The translations under genes and the position numbers were made by a program. A DNA stretch of 64,000 bases, from assembly GCF_030730865.1 (NCBI RefSeq), contig NZ_JAVALZ010000001.1, positions 1 through 64,000 on the forward strand. The letters are read 5' to 3'. The notes beneath the pieces were generated by a model. That model was not told the origin of the DNA. It ran no database searches and saw only the letters and a list, made by a program, of their open reading frames with translations. This document shows positions 36,213 through 45,849 of this stretch, one piece after another. The DNA is from Uliginosibacterium sp. 31-16 (GTDB lineage Bacteria > Pseudomonadota > Gammaproteobacteria > Burkholderiales > Rhodocyclaceae). How positions within the stretch are numbered: the stretch's first letter is position 1; each line of letters starts with the position of its first letter.

Positions 36213-37472
36213 ATGACGGAGAAATTCGATGCTCAACTCAGCCGACGCAGCTTCCTCAAGCAAGGTGTTGCCATGAGCAGCGCCGCAGCCGTGGCCGCAA
36301 GCGGCTTGTTACCTGCCAGCACCGCTTGGGCTGCCGGCAGCGACAAGCCCGAGCTTGCGGAAGTGAATATCGGTTTCATCCCGCTGACGGACTGTTCCTC
36401 CATCGTCATGGCCAGCGTGCTGGGGCTGGACAAGAAATACGGCATCAAGATCAACGCTACCAAGGAAGCTTCATGGGCGGGTGTTCGCGACAAGCTGGCC
36501 AACGGCGAACTGCATGCTGCCCACGTTCTCTATGGCTTGGTCTACGGCTTGCACCTTGGCGTAGGTGGTCCCAAAAAAGACATGGCCGTTCTGATGACGC
36601 TGAACAACAACGGTCAGGCCATCACCCTTTCCAACGAGCTGCGTGACAAGGGCGCCACGGATGGCGCGTCGCTGGCAAAACTGATTGCGAAGAAAGACAA
36701 GGAATACACCTTCGCCCAGACCTTCCCCACCGGCACTCATGCCATGTGGCTGTACTACTGGCTGGCTGCGCATGGCATCAACCCGATGAAGGATGTGAAG
36801 ACCATCGTGGTGCCGCCGCCGCAGATGGTCGCCAACATGCGCGTCGGCAACATGGACGGCTATTGCGTGGGCGAACCCTGGAACCAGCGCGCCATTATCG
36901 ACAAGATCGGCTTCACCGCCGTCACTACTCAGGACATCTGGACCGACCATCCGGAAAAAGTGCTGGGGACCACTGCCGAGTTCGCCGCCAAGTATCCGAA
37001 CACGGCGCGCGCCATGATCTGCGCCATCCTCGAAGCTTCGATGTGGATCGACGCCAGCGCGGCCAACCGCAGCAAGACAGCGGAAACCGTGTCGGCCAAG
37101 GCCTACATCAACACGGATACCGATGTGATCCGCAGCCGCATGATCGGCCAGTATGAAAACGGTCTGGGCAAGACCTGGTCGGAAAAGAACTACATGAAGT
37201 TCTACAACGACGGCCTGGTGAATTTCCCATACCTCTCGGACGGCATGTGGTTCCTGACCCAGCACAAGCGCTGGGGCCTGCTCAAGGGCGACGTCGACTA
37301 CCTCGGCACCGCCAGGAAGATCAACCAGATCGAGCTTTACAAGCAGGCCGCAGCCATCGTCAAGGCACCGGTTCCGAAGTCCGACATGCGCTCGTCAAAA
37401 CTCATCGACGGCGTGGTGTGGGACGGCAAGGACCCAGCCAAGTACGCCGCCAGTTTCAAGGTGAAGGCCTGA
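36213..37472 (+). CDS. nrtA: Nitrate ABC transporter substrate-binding protein
   Basis: 419 residues, CmpA/NrtA family. The twin-arginine signal SRRSFLKQG (residues 10-18) with cleavage near AWAAG shows export through Tat. The mature domain includes the VNIGFIPLTDCSSIVMA, TFPTGTHAMWLYYWL and DGYCVGEPWNQRAI regions typical of oxyanion binders. The ATG follows GGAGAG. Because it has an export signal it should be the transport receptor rather than cytoplasmic NasS. Confidence 0.93.
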   Translation: MTEKFDAQLSRRSFLKQGVAMSSAAAVAASGLLPASTAWAAGSDKPELAEVNIGFIPLTDCSSIVMASVLGLDKKYGIKINATKEASWAGVRDKLANGELHAAHVLYGLVYGLHLGVGGPKKDMAVLMTLNNNGQAITLSNELRDKGATDGASLAKLIAKKDKEYTFAQTFPTGTHAMWLYYWLAAHGINPMKDVKTIVVPPPQMVANMRVGNMDGYCVGEPWNQRAIIDKIGFTAVTTQDIWTDHPEKVLGTTAEFAAKYPNTARAMICAILEASMWIDASAANRSKTAETVSAKAYINTDTDVIRSRMIGQYENGLGKTWSEKNYMKFYNDGLVNFPYLSDGMWFLTQHKRWGLLKGDVDYLGTARKINQIELYKQAAAIVKAPVPKSDMRSSKLIDGVVWDGKDPAKYAASFKVKA

Positions 37473-37530
37473 TCAGCATGCAACCGCTGCAGGCCACAAG
37501 GCCTGCAGCCTGTATATCCCGGAGCCAATC

Positions 37531-38472
37531 ATGACTTCTGCATCCATCAGCATTCCCTTGGGCGAGCAGGCCAGTTCAGACACGCCCGAGTCTGCTTCCG
37601 GAAAATCCAGCAATACGAGCGACAAAATGAGCACAACAGCCACCGTCACGCCCGCCGCCGGCCTCGCAGCCCGCAAGCCATCCGCCTTTGGCGATTTCGC
37701 CGGCCGCGCTTTCAAGACCATCCTGCCCCCCTTGATCGGCTTCGCCCTGCTGATCGGCATCTGGGCCATTGTCTCCATGAAAAACAAGGGCATTCCGACA
37801 CCGGAAGTCGTCTGGAAAGCCGCCATCGCTCTGTTTTCAGACCCCTTTTACAGCAATGGCCCGAATGATCAGGGCATTGGCTGGAACATCCTGTCCTCGC
37901 TCAAGCGCGTTGCCATCGGCTTCGGCTTCGCCGCCGCAGTGGGCATCCCGCTGGGCTTCCTGCTCGGACGCTTCCAGTTCCTCGCCAAGGCGCTGGACCC
38001 GATAATCTCACTGCTGCGCCCGGTCTCCCCGCTGGCCTGGCTTCCAATCGGTCTGCTGGTCTTCAAACGCGCTGATCCTGCCGCGACCTGGACCATCTTC
38101 ATCTGCTCGATCTGGCCAATGATCCTCAACACGGCTCAAGGCGTGCAGCGTGTACCGCAGGACTACATGAACGTAGCCCGCGTACTGAACCTTTCGGAAA
38201 TGAAGATCATCACCAAGATCCTCTTCCCCTCGGTCCTGCCCTACATGCTCACCGGCATCCGTCTGTCGATCGGCACAGCCTGGCTGGTCATCGTTGCCGC
38301 CGAAATGCTCACCGGTGGGGTCGGCATCGGTTTCTGGGTGTGGGACGAGTGGAACAACCTCAAGGTCGAACACATCATCATCGCCATCTTCGTGATCGGT
38401 CTGGTCGGCCTGATGCTTGAACAGCTCCTGATCGCCATCGCCAGAAAATTCAGCTACGAAGCCAACAGCTGA
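37531..38472 (+). CDS. nrtB: Nitrate ABC transporter permease
   Basis: 313 residues. A hydrophilic Ser/Thr/Ala-rich N terminus of about 65 residues precedes six membrane helices. The permease EAA loop lies near NVARVLNLSEMKIITKILFPSVLPY, in the SsuC/NrtB family. GGAG precedes the ATG. It works with NrtA and the ATPase downstream. Confidence 0.93.
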   Translation: MTSASISIPLGEQASSDTPESASGKSSNTSDKMSTTATVTPAAGLAARKPSAFGDFAGRAFKTILPPLIGFALLIGIWAIVSMKNKGIPTPEVVWKAAIALFSDPFYSNGPNDQGIGWNILSSLKRVAIGFGFAAAVGIPLGFLLGRFQFLAKALDPIISLLRPVSPLAWLPIGLLVFKRADPAATWTIFICSIWPMILNTAQGVQRVPQDYMNVARVLNLSEMKIITKILFPSVLPYMLTGIRLSIGTAWLVIVAAEMLTGGVGIGFWVWDEWNNLKVEHIIIAIFVIGLVGLMLEQLLIAIARKFSYEANS

Positions 38473-38483
38473 GGAGAACAAAC

Positions 38484-39275
38484 ATGAAATCACTGGTCCA
38501 GATCGAAAACGTCGGCATGTCTTTCGACACCAAGAAAGGCAAGTTCATCGCCCTGCGCGACATCAACCTGCAGATCAACGAAGGTGAAGTCGTCTCGCTG
38601 ATCGGCCACTCCGGCTGCGGGAAATCCACATTGCTGAACCTGATCGCCGGCCTGACCCAGCCCACCGACGGGGCACTCATCTGCGGCGGGCGCGAAATCG
38701 CCGGCCCCGGCCCGGAACGCGCCGTGGTGTTCCAGAACCACTCGCTGCTGCCCTGGCTCACCTGCTTCGAGAACGTGTATCTCGGTGTGGAGCGCGTGTT
38801 CGGCGCCAAGGAAGGCAAAGCCAAGCTAAAAGCCCGCACCATGGCCGCCATCGAGATGGTTCACATGGCCCACGCTGCCGACAAACACCCGGGCGAGATC
38901 TCCGGAGGCATGAAACAGCGTATCGGCATTGCCAGGGCGTTTGCGATGGAGCCGAAGATCCTGCTGATGGACGAGCCCTTCGGTGCGCTGGATGCGCTGA
39001 CCCGCGCCGCCTTGCAGGACGAGCTGATCGGCGTGATGGAAAAGACCGGCGCCACAGTAGTAATGGTCACGCACGACGTGGATGAAGCCGTGTTGCTGTC
39101 GGACCGCGTAGTGATGCTCACCAACGGTCCGGCGGCAAGCATCGGCGAGATCCTCGAAGTCAATCTCGCCAAGCCGCGCAACCGGCTGACCCTGGCCAAC
39201 GATGCGGAATACACACGTTGCCGCGCCGCCATCATCGAGTTTCTCTATCAAAAGCAAGTCAAGAAGGCAGCCTGA
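38484..39275 (+). CDS. nrtC: Nitrate ABC transporter ATP-binding protein
   Basis: 263 residues. Walker A GHSGCGKST, Q-loop VFQNHSLLPW, signature ISGGMKQRIGIARA, Walker B ILLMDEPFGALD, switch His in MVTHD. It is a single-domain NrtD-like ATPase, without the NrtA-like regulatory domain of cyanobacterial NrtC. AGGAG lies upstream. Two bases separate it from nirB. Confidence 0.93.
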   Translation: MKSLVQIENVGMSFDTKKGKFIALRDINLQINEGEVVSLIGHSGCGKSTLLNLIAGLTQPTDGALICGGREIAGPGPERAVVFQNHSLLPWLTCFENVYLGVERVFGAKEGKAKLKARTMAAIEMVHMAHAADKHPGEISGGMKQRIGIARAFAMEPKILLMDEPFGALDALTRAALQDELIGVMEKTGATVVMVTHDVDEAVLLSDRVVMLTNGPAASIGEILEVNLAKPRNRLTLANDAEYTRCRAAIIEFLYQKQVKKAA

Positions 39276-39277
39276 CC

Positions 39278-41728
39278 ATGGAAAAGATGAAACTGGTTCT
39301 CGTGGGAAATGGCATGGCTGGCGTGCGTACGCTCGAAGAGCTGCGCAAGATCGCTCCGGACATGTACGACATCACGGTCTTCGGCGCCGAGCCGCACCCC
39401 AACTACAACCGCATCCTCCTCTCCCCGGTGCTCGCCGGCGAGATGACCATTCAGGACATCATCCTCAACGATCTTGACTGGTATAAGGACAACGGCATCG
39501 CCCTGCACACCGGCAAGAAGATCACCAAGATCGACCGCAAGGCGCGCAAGGTGATCGCCGACGACGGCACCGAGGCCGAATACGACCGCCTGCTGCTGGC
39601 CACCGGCTCGAATCCCTTCATCCTGCCCGTGCCGGGCAAGGATCTGCCAGGCGTGATCTCCTACCGCGACATCGCCGACACCGACGCGATGATCGAAGCG
39701 GCCAAGGCCCACAAGCATGCCGTCGTCATTGGTGCCGGCCTGCTCGGTCTGGAAGCCGCCAACGGCCTGATCCTGCGCGGCATGAGCGTGACCGTGGTGC
39801 ACCTGGGCGAATGGATCATGGAGCGCCAGCTCGACAAGACCGCCGCCAACATGATGCAGAAGGCGCTCGAAGCCAAGGGCATGCAGTTCCGCCTCTCCGC
39901 CAGCACCACCGAACTGGTGCAGGGTGAAAGTGGCCGCGTGTGTGCGCTCAAGCTCAAGAGCGGCGAAACCCTGCCGGCCGATCTGGTGGTGATGGCCGCG
40001 GGCATCCGCCCCAATACCACGCTGGCCGAATCCGCCGGCCTGCACTGCAACCGCGGCATCGTGGTCAACGACACCCTGCAGACCTATGACCCGCGCGTGT
40101 ATGCCGTCGGCGAATGCGCCAACCACCGTGGCACCGCTTACGGTCTGGTCGCCCCGCTGTTCGAGCAGGCCAAGGTTGCCGCCAACCACCTCGCCATGTA
40201 CGGCATCGGCCGCTACCAGGGCTCGGTGACCTCCACCAAGCTCAAGGTCACCGGCATCGACGTGTTCTCGGCCGGCGACTTCTCGGGCGGCGAAGGCACC
40301 GAAGACATCGTCCTGTCCGATCCGGGTGCCGGCGTGTACAAGCGCGTCGTCATCAAGGATGACAAGATCGTGGGTGCCGTGGCCTACGGTGACACCGCCG
40401 ATGGTTCCTGGTATTTCCAGATGCTCAAGGACGGCCAGAACATCGCCGACATCCGCGACCACCTGCTCTTCGGCAAGAGCCATCTTGGCGACGCCGGACA
40501 CAAGGGCCAGAACCAGGCAGCCAGCCTGCCGGATACCGCCGAGATCTGCGGCTGCAACGGCGTGTGCAAGGGCACCATCGTCAAGGCCATCAAGGAAAAC
40601 GGTCTCTTCACGCTGGACGACGTGCGTAAGCACACGAAGGCCTCGAGTTCCTGCGGCTCCTGTACCGGTCTTGTGGAGCAGATCATCGCCTCCACCGTCG
40701 GCGGCGCCTACACCCCGGCGGACTCCAACAACAAGGCCGTGTGCGGCTGCACCGAGCATTCGCACGGTGAAGTGCGCAAGGCGATCCGCGAGCAGCACCT
40801 GATCGACATCCCCTCGGTGCAGCACGCCATGGGCTGGAAGACACCGAACGGCTGCTCCTCCTGCCGCCCCGCGCTGAACTACTACCTGATCTCGACCTGG
40901 CCGCACGAAGCCAAGGATGATCCGCAGAGCCGTTTCATCAACGAGCGCGCGCACGCCAACATCCAGAAGGATGGCACCTACTCGGTGGTGCCGCGCATGC
41001 TCGGCGGCCTGACCACGCCGGACGAGCTGCGTGCAATCGCCGATGCGGCCGACAAGTTCAAGGTGCCGACCGTCAAGGTCACCGGCGGTCAGCGTATCGA
41101 CCTGCTCGGCGTGAAGAAGGACGACCTGCCCAAGATCTGGGCGGATCTGTCGAAAGCCGGCATGGTCTCCGGCCATGCTTATGGCAAGAGCATCCGCACG
41201 GTGAAGACCTGCGTCGGCGCCGAACACTGCCGCTTCGGCACCCAACGCTCGATGGACATGGGCGTGAAGCTCGAGAAGATGCTCTTCGGCATGTGGAGCC
41301 CGCACAAGGTCAAGCTCGCCGTCTCCGGCTGCCCGCGCAACTGCGCCGAGGCCGGCATCAAGGACGTCGGCGTGATCGGTGTGGATTCCGGCTATGAGCT
41401 GTACGTGGCCGGCAACGGCGGCATCAAGACCGAAGTCGCCGAGTTCTTCTGCAAGGTCAAGACCGACGAGGAAGTCATGGAGTACTCCGGCGCCTTCCTC
41501 CAGCTCTACCGCGAAGAAGGCTTCTACCTGGAGCGCACGGTGCACTACGTGCAGCGCGTCGGCCTGGAGTACGTGAAGAGCAAGATCGTCGAGAACGCCA
41601 CGCTGCGCCGCGAACTCTACGAACGCCTGCTCTACGCGCTGCAGGACTACACCGACCCGTGGCTGGAACGCAGCGAACTGGCCGACAAGGGCACGCTGCG
41701 CGCCGCCTACGAAGACTTCAGCGCCTGA
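39278..41728 (+). CDS. nirB: Assimilatory nitrite reductase, large subunit
   Basis: 816 residues. It reduces nitrite to ammonium using NAD(P)H. Order: FAD/NAD-binding domains (LVGNGMAGVRTLEEL; VVIGAGLLGLEAANGL), two [2Fe-2S] BFD-type motifs (CGCNGVCKG..CGSC, then CGCTEHSHG..CSSC), and siroheme/[4Fe-4S] half-domains with CVGAEHCRFG and CPRNCAEAG ligands. The ATG at 39278 is two bases after nrtC. The antisense strand is also open for over 1200 codons, a codon-bias effect. Confidence 0.97.
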   Translation: MEKMKLVLVGNGMAGVRTLEELRKIAPDMYDITVFGAEPHPNYNRILLSPVLAGEMTIQDIILNDLDWYKDNGIALHTGKKITKIDRKARKVIADDGTEAEYDRLLLATGSNPFILPVPGKDLPGVISYRDIADTDAMIEAAKAHKHAVVIGAGLLGLEAANGLILRGMSVTVVHLGEWIMERQLDKTAANMMQKALEAKGMQFRLSASTTELVQGESGRVCALKLKSGETLPADLVVMAAGIRPNTTLAESAGLHCNRGIVVNDTLQTYDPRVYAVGECANHRGTAYGLVAPLFEQAKVAANHLAMYGIGRYQGSVTSTKLKVTGIDVFSAGDFSGGEGTEDIVLSDPGAGVYKRVVIKDDKIVGAVAYGDTADGSWYFQMLKDGQNIADIRDHLLFGKSHLGDAGHKGQNQAASLPDTAEICGCNGVCKGTIVKAIKENGLFTLDDVRKHTKASSSCGSCTGLVEQIIASTVGGAYTPADSNNKAVCGCTEHSHGEVRKAIREQHLIDIPSVQHAMGWKTPNGCSSCRPALNYYLISTWPHEAKDDPQSRFINERAHANIQKDGTYSVVPRMLGGLTTPDELRAIADAADKFKVPTVKVTGGQRIDLLGVKKDDLPKIWADLSKAGMVSGHAYGKSIRTVKTCVGAEHCRFGTQRSMDMGVKLEKMLFGMWSPHKVKLAVSGCPRNCAEAGIKDVGVIGVDSGYELYVAGNGGIKTEVAEFFCKVKTDEEVMEYSGAFLQLYREEGFYLERTVHYVQRVGLEYVKSKIVENATLRRELYERLLYALQDYTDPWLERSELADKGTLRAAYEDFSA

Positions 41729-41739
41729 GGAGCCACGCC

Positions 41740-41793
41740 ATGAGCGAATGGGAACACGACTTCGGCTTCGATGAAGAAGACACGCACGCCTGA
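41740..41793 (+). CDS. Possible 17-residue acidic peptide between nirB and nirD
   Basis: ATG with GAGGAG seven bases upstream opens a 17-codon frame (MSEWEHDFGFDEEDTHA, stop TGA) 11 bases after nirB. It is strongly acidic and resembles no protein I recognise. The following 85 bases before nirD contain a GGGG-AACACA-CCCC hairpin (41815-41828). It could be a true small protein or a translation-coupling leader. Confidence 0.4.
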   Translation: MSEWEHDFGFDEEDTHA

Positions 41794-41878
41794 CCAGTAA
41801 GCAGGAGGCGGGAGGGGGAACACACCCCGCCCCGCGCCTGCGGCCTGGCCCCCAACTTCCTACTCCCGAGAAAACACC

Positions 41879-42190
41879 ATGTCCGACTTGAAAAAAATCT
41901 GCGCCCTCACCGAGATCCCGCAACTGGGCTCCCGCGTCGTGAAGACCGAAAAGCACGGCGACATCGCCATCTTCCGCACCTCCGACGACGAAGTCTTCGC
42001 CGTGCATGACAAGTGCCCGCACAAGCAGGGCCCGCTGTCGCAAGGCATCGTGCATGGCAAGCAGGTCACCTGCCCGCTGCACAGCTGGAAGATCAACCTC
42101 GACACCGGCGAGGCCCAGGCGCCCGACGTGGGCTGCACCAAGTCCTTCGCCGCCAGGCTCGAGAACGGCGAGGTTTACCTGTCCATCTAG
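41879..42190 (+). CDS. nirD: Assimilatory nitrite reductase, small (Rieske-like) subunit
   Basis: 103 residues. Rieske-type ligands are seen: CPHKQGPLSQG and CPLHSW, so unlike many NirD proteins the Cys-His pairs are present and a [2Fe-2S] cluster may bind. It partners NirB. GAGAAA lies upstream of the ATG. Confidence 0.93.
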   Translation: MSDLKKICALTEIPQLGSRVVKTEKHGDIAIFRTSDDEVFAVHDKCPHKQGPLSQGIVHGKQVTCPLHSWKINLDTGEAQAPDVGCTKSFAARLENGEVYLSI

Positions 42191-42200
42191 TTCCAGGCAG

Positions 42201-42227
42201 CCGGCGCAGCAGCCCCCGCTGCGCCGG
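42201..42227 (+). promoter_or_regulatory. Hairpin after nirD
   Basis: CCGGCGCAGC, seven-base loop, GCTGCGCCGG: a perfect 10-base stem with no U-tract, 63 bases before the PilJ-domain gene. It may stabilise or differentially end the mRNA. Confidence 0.5.
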
Positions 42228-42289
42228 AGCCCGCCCCACGGCTGTATCGATTGATCGCGCCCCGCCTCAACCCAGAGAGAAACCGAAAA

Positions 42290-43111
42290 ATGAATAGCGC
42301 CTTCAGCCCCAAGCGTCGTCACCTGCTCATGTTCATGAGCAGCCTCCCCCTGGCCGCCAGCGCGCTGGCAGCCTCCACCAAGCCGGCGGAGATCGGCATG
42401 CTGGAGGCCATCAACCTCGCCGGGCGGCAGCGCATGCTGTCGCAACGCATGGCCAAACTCTATGCCCAGCAGATCCGCGGCATCCGCGAATCGGATGCGC
42501 GCGACCTGATGGCCAACTCGATCAATCTTTTCGAGACCCAGCTCAACAGCCTGCGCAGCCTGGCCAGCAGCAAGAATGCCGCTGACATCGTGCAGACCTA
42601 CGACCTGCTCGCCGCGCGCTGGATGGACTACAAGCGCGTGGTCGGCAGTCCGATCACCAAGGACGGCCTCAAGAGCGTCGCCGCCCTCAACGAGCAGGTG
42701 CTCGCCACCGCCCACGAGGGCACCGTGCAGCTCGAGAAGCTCAATGGCAGCTCGCTGGGCAAGCTGGTCAACGTCGCCGGGCGCCAGCGCATGCTGTCGC
42801 AGCGCATGTCCAAGTTCTACTTCTTCATCGCTGACGGCATGGACACGCCGGAGGCGCGCAAGGGTCTCGACACCGCACGCAAGGAGTTCATTGCCGCGCT
42901 GCAAGTTCTCAAGGCCGCGCCGGAGAACACCAAGGACACCCTGTCCTGGATCGGTCTGGCCGAGACCCAGTGGATGTTCTTCGACGATGCGCTGCGCGGC
43001 ACCAGCAGCAAGACCCAGCAGGAGTATCTGGACAACAATGTGGCCGTCAGTTCAGAGAACATTCTGCAGGTCATGGATAAACTGACCGGCCTCTACGCAA
43101 CCCTGAGCTGA
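42290..43111 (+). CDS. Exported protein with two PilJ/NarX-type sensor domains
   Basis: 273 residues as drawn. A basic start (SPKRRH) and hydrophobic stretch (LLMFMSSLPLAASALAAS) form a signal sequence. The rest is two copies of the type IV pilus MCP N-terminal (PilJ) domain. Each begins with a near-identical motif: NLAGRQRMLSQRMAKLY (42-58) and NVAGRQRMLSQRMSKFY (161-177). These resemble the nitrate-binding P-box of NarX. No membrane helix, HAMP, kinase or MCP signalling domain follows, so it is probably a free periplasmic binding protein. Lying between nirD and nasA, it should be made with nitrate assimilation enzymes. Function unknown; nitrate or nitrite sensing or buffering is inferred. 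Confidence 0.85.
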   Translation: MNSAFSPKRRHLLMFMSSLPLAASALAASTKPAEIGMLEAINLAGRQRMLSQRMAKLYAQQIRGIRESDARDLMANSINLFETQLNSLRSLASSKNAADIVQTYDLLAARWMDYKRVVGSPITKDGLKSVAALNEQVLATAHEGTVQLEKLNGSSLGKLVNVAGRQRMLSQRMSKFYFFIADGMDTPEARKGLDTARKEFIAALQVLKAAPENTKDTLSWIGLAETQWMFFDDALRGTSSKTQQEYLDNNVAVSSENILQVMDKLTGLYATLS

Positions 43112-43122
43112 ACCGAGCGAAC

Positions 43123-45849
43123 ATGGCTGAAACCAAGGCAACCTGCCCCTACTGCGGCGTCGGCTGCGGCGTCATCATTCAGCATGATGGCGAGCGCGTG
43201 ATCGAAGTGCGTGGCGACCCGGATCACCCGGCCAATTTCGGCCGGCTATGTACCAAGGGTTCCACGCTGCATTTCACGGCCCGCCCGGAAACCCGTCTGC
43301 TCTTTCCCGAGCTGCGTCAGAATCGCGCCGAACCGCGCGCCCGGGTGAGCTGGGATCAGGCACTGGACACGGCGGCGGACAAGTTCGCCAGCGTGATTCA
43401 TACTCACGGGCCGGATGCAGTCGGTTTCTACCTCTCCGGCCAGTTGCTGACCGAGGACTACTACGTCTTCAACAAGCTGGCCAAAGGCCTGATCGGCAGC
43501 AACAATGTCGACACTAACTCGCGCCTGTGCATGAGCAGTGCGGTGGCCGCTTACAAGCAGACCCTTGGTGCCGACGCACCGCCCTGCTCCTATGAGGACT
43601 TCGATCATGCGGATTGCCTGCTGATCGCCGGCGCCAACCCGGCCTTCGCGCATCCGATTGCCTTCCGCCGCATCGAGGCCGCCAAAGCCGCGCGGCCCGG
43701 CATGAAGATCATTGTCGTTGATCCACGCCGCACAGACACGGCTGCCAGTGCCGACCTGCATCTGGCGATCCTGCCCGGCACCGACATCTGGCTGTTCAAC
43801 GCCATGCTCCACGTGTTGCTGTGGGACGGCTACGTCAACATGCCCTGGATACGCGAGCATACCGAAGGCTTTGAAGCCTTGCGCGAAGCCGTACGCGAAG
43901 CCACGCCTGTGGTGGCCTCCGGCATATGCGGTGTCAGCGCCGATGACATCGTCACGGCAGCCAGATGGTGGGGCGAAGCGCAGACCCCGCTGTCCCTGTG
44001 GTGCATGGGGCTGAACCAGAGCCATCACGGCACTCACAACGGCACCGCCCTGATCGCCCTGTCGCTCGCAGTCGGCAAGATCGGCCAGCCCGGCTGCGGC
44101 CCCTTCTCGCTCACCGGGCAGCCGAACGCCATGGGCGGACGCGAAGTCGGTGGCCTGTCCAACCTGCTCTCCGCTCACCGCGATCTGGCCAATCCGGCAC
44201 ATCGCGCCGAAGTCGCCGCGCTGTGGGGCGTCGAATCCGTCCCGGAGAAGCCAGGCTTGTCGGCAATCGAGATGTTTGAAGCGGTGCGCGCCGGCCAGAT
44301 CAAGGCGCTATGGATCGCCTGCACCAACCCGGCCCACTCGATGCCGCAGCAAGCGCTGATCCGCGAAGCACTGGAGAAGTGCGAATTCGTGGTGCTGCAG
44401 GAAGCCTATGCCACGACCGAGACCGCGCCCTACGCCGACCTGCTGTTGCCAGCGCTGAGCTGGGCCGAAAAGGAAGGGACTGTCACCAACTCCGAGCGGC
44501 GCATCACCCACGTGAATGCCGCCGTTCCCGGCCCTGGCGAAACCCGCGCAGACTGGGTGATTGCGCGCGATTTCGCACTGAAGCTCGGCGAAAAACTCGG
44601 TCGCGCCGACACAGCACGCCTGTTCGACTACCCAACGGTGGAATCGATATTCAAAGAACATGCCGATACTACCCGCGGCCGCGACCTGGACATCACCGGA
44701 CTTTCCTACGCCGTGCTGGACGAACTCGGCCCGCAGCAATGGCCTTTCCCCGAAGGAGTTCAACAGGGCGTCAGCCACCTTTATGCGGACGGAAAATTTG
44801 AAACCACAACGGGCAAGGCGCAGTTCATCGTGCCCGCGACCAGCCTTACTTCGGAGAGCATTGACGCGCGATACCCGCTGCGTCTGACCACCGGCCGCTT
44901 GCGTGACCAGTGGCACGGCATGAGCCGCACCGGCAAGACAGCCCGGCTCTACGCCCATGTCGATGAACCACGTATTGAACTGAACAAGGCTGACATCGGC
45001 CGGCGTGGCCTGCGCGACGGAGATCTGGTACGCGTCAGGAGCCGGCGCGGCAGCATCATCCTGCGCGCGCATGCCACCGAAGAAGTGCGCCCCGGCCACG
45101 CCTTCATTGCCATGCACTGGGGACGCAATGTATTGAGTTCTGCGGGCGTGAATGAGCTGACACTCAACAACATTGATCCCTACTCGAAGCAACCCGAACT
45201 CAAACACGCCGCCGTGCAGATCGAGAAGATCGAACTGCCCCATCAGGCCTTGTTGATGAGGAGCGCGGTATATGCCGAGGTGGCCAACGGCCTTGCCCTG
45301 GAGCGCGCCGCCGCGCTGGAACCCTGGCTCCGGAAATTCGACTACGCCGCCGTATCGCTGGCCGGACGCGACTTCGCCATCGTGGTGCTGCGCATTGCCC
45401 ACAGCACGCCCATCCCGGCAGAGTGGCTGGAGCAGCTGGATGTGCTGATGGATCTGCAAGGCGAGCACTGCATGGCGTATGCCGACGCACGTCGCGGCGT
45501 CAGCAAGAAAGCACTGGTTGAAGAAGGCATGCTCACCGGCTTGCGCCTCACTGGCGAAACGGCAGCAGGAGGCTGGCTCAAGGAACTGATGATCGAGCGT
45601 GCCTCGATCGACACCGTGCGCCGCTGGCTCTTTGCGCCGCTGCCCAAAGCCCCGGTTTCCAGCATCGGGCGGGGCCGCATCGTGTGCAACTGCCTGAATG
45701 TCTCCGAGAACGAAATCCGCTCCGCCGTGGCGGACGGAAAGGATCTCGCCGCCCTGCAAGACGCACTCAAGTGCGGCACCTCCTGCGGCTCCTGCGTGCC
45801 GGAACTCAAGCGCCTGGTGGCCGAGGGCAATAAAGCCGTCGTCCAGTGA
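43123..45849 (+). CDS. nasA: Assimilatory nitrate reductase, catalytic subunit
   Basis: 908 residues. It reduces nitrate to nitrite in the cytoplasm. The N-terminal [4Fe-4S] ligands are Cys8, Cys11, Cys15 and Cys43. The bis-MGD molybdenum domains include SRLCMSS with the probable Mo-ligand Cys, LWCMGLNQSHHGTHN, and GQPNAMGGREVGG. A C-terminal BFD-like [2Fe-2S] domain (VCNCLNVSE..CGTSCGSC) is fused, as in Klebsiella-type NasA. No signal peptide. Last gene of the operon; a repeat unit starts just after the stop. No separate NasC/B reductase gene is adjacent. Confidence 0.96.
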   Translation: MAETKATCPYCGVGCGVIIQHDGERVIEVRGDPDHPANFGRLCTKGSTLHFTARPETRLLFPELRQNRAEPRARVSWDQALDTAADKFASVIHTHGPDAVGFYLSGQLLTEDYYVFNKLAKGLIGSNNVDTNSRLCMSSAVAAYKQTLGADAPPCSYEDFDHADCLLIAGANPAFAHPIAFRRIEAAKAARPGMKIIVVDPRRTDTAASADLHLAILPGTDIWLFNAMLHVLLWDGYVNMPWIREHTEGFEALREAVREATPVVASGICGVSADDIVTAARWWGEAQTPLSLWCMGLNQSHHGTHNGTALIALSLAVGKIGQPGCGPFSLTGQPNAMGGREVGGLSNLLSAHRDLANPAHRAEVAALWGVESVPEKPGLSAIEMFEAVRAGQIKALWIACTNPAHSMPQQALIREALEKCEFVVLQEAYATTETAPYADLLLPALSWAEKEGTVTNSERRITHVNAAVPGPGETRADWVIARDFALKLGEKLGRADTARLFDYPTVESIFKEHADTTRGRDLDITGLSYAVLDELGPQQWPFPEGVQQGVSHLYADGKFETTTGKAQFIVPATSLTSESIDARYPLRLTTGRLRDQWHGMSRTGKTARLYAHVDEPRIELNKADIGRRGLRDGDLVRVRSRRGSIILRAHATEEVRPGHAFIAMHWGRNVLSSAGVNELTLNNIDPYSKQPELKHAAVQIEKIELPHQALLMRSAVYAEVANGLALERAAALEPWLRKFDYAAVSLAGRDFAIVVLRIAHSTPIPAEWLEQLDVLMDLQGEHCMAYADARRGVSKKALVEEGMLTGLRLTGETAAGGWLKELMIERASIDTVRRWLFAPLPKAPVSSIGRGRIVCNCLNVSENEIRSAVADGKDLAALQDALKCGTSCGSCVPELKRLVAEGNKAVVQ

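Noticed and set aside
39248-42904. 1218-codon open frame antisense to nirB-nirD and the PilJ-domain gene
   Set aside because: It is mirror-frame openness caused by strong codon bias in the plus-strand genes; no family motifs, no start context, and it crosses three well-supported genes.
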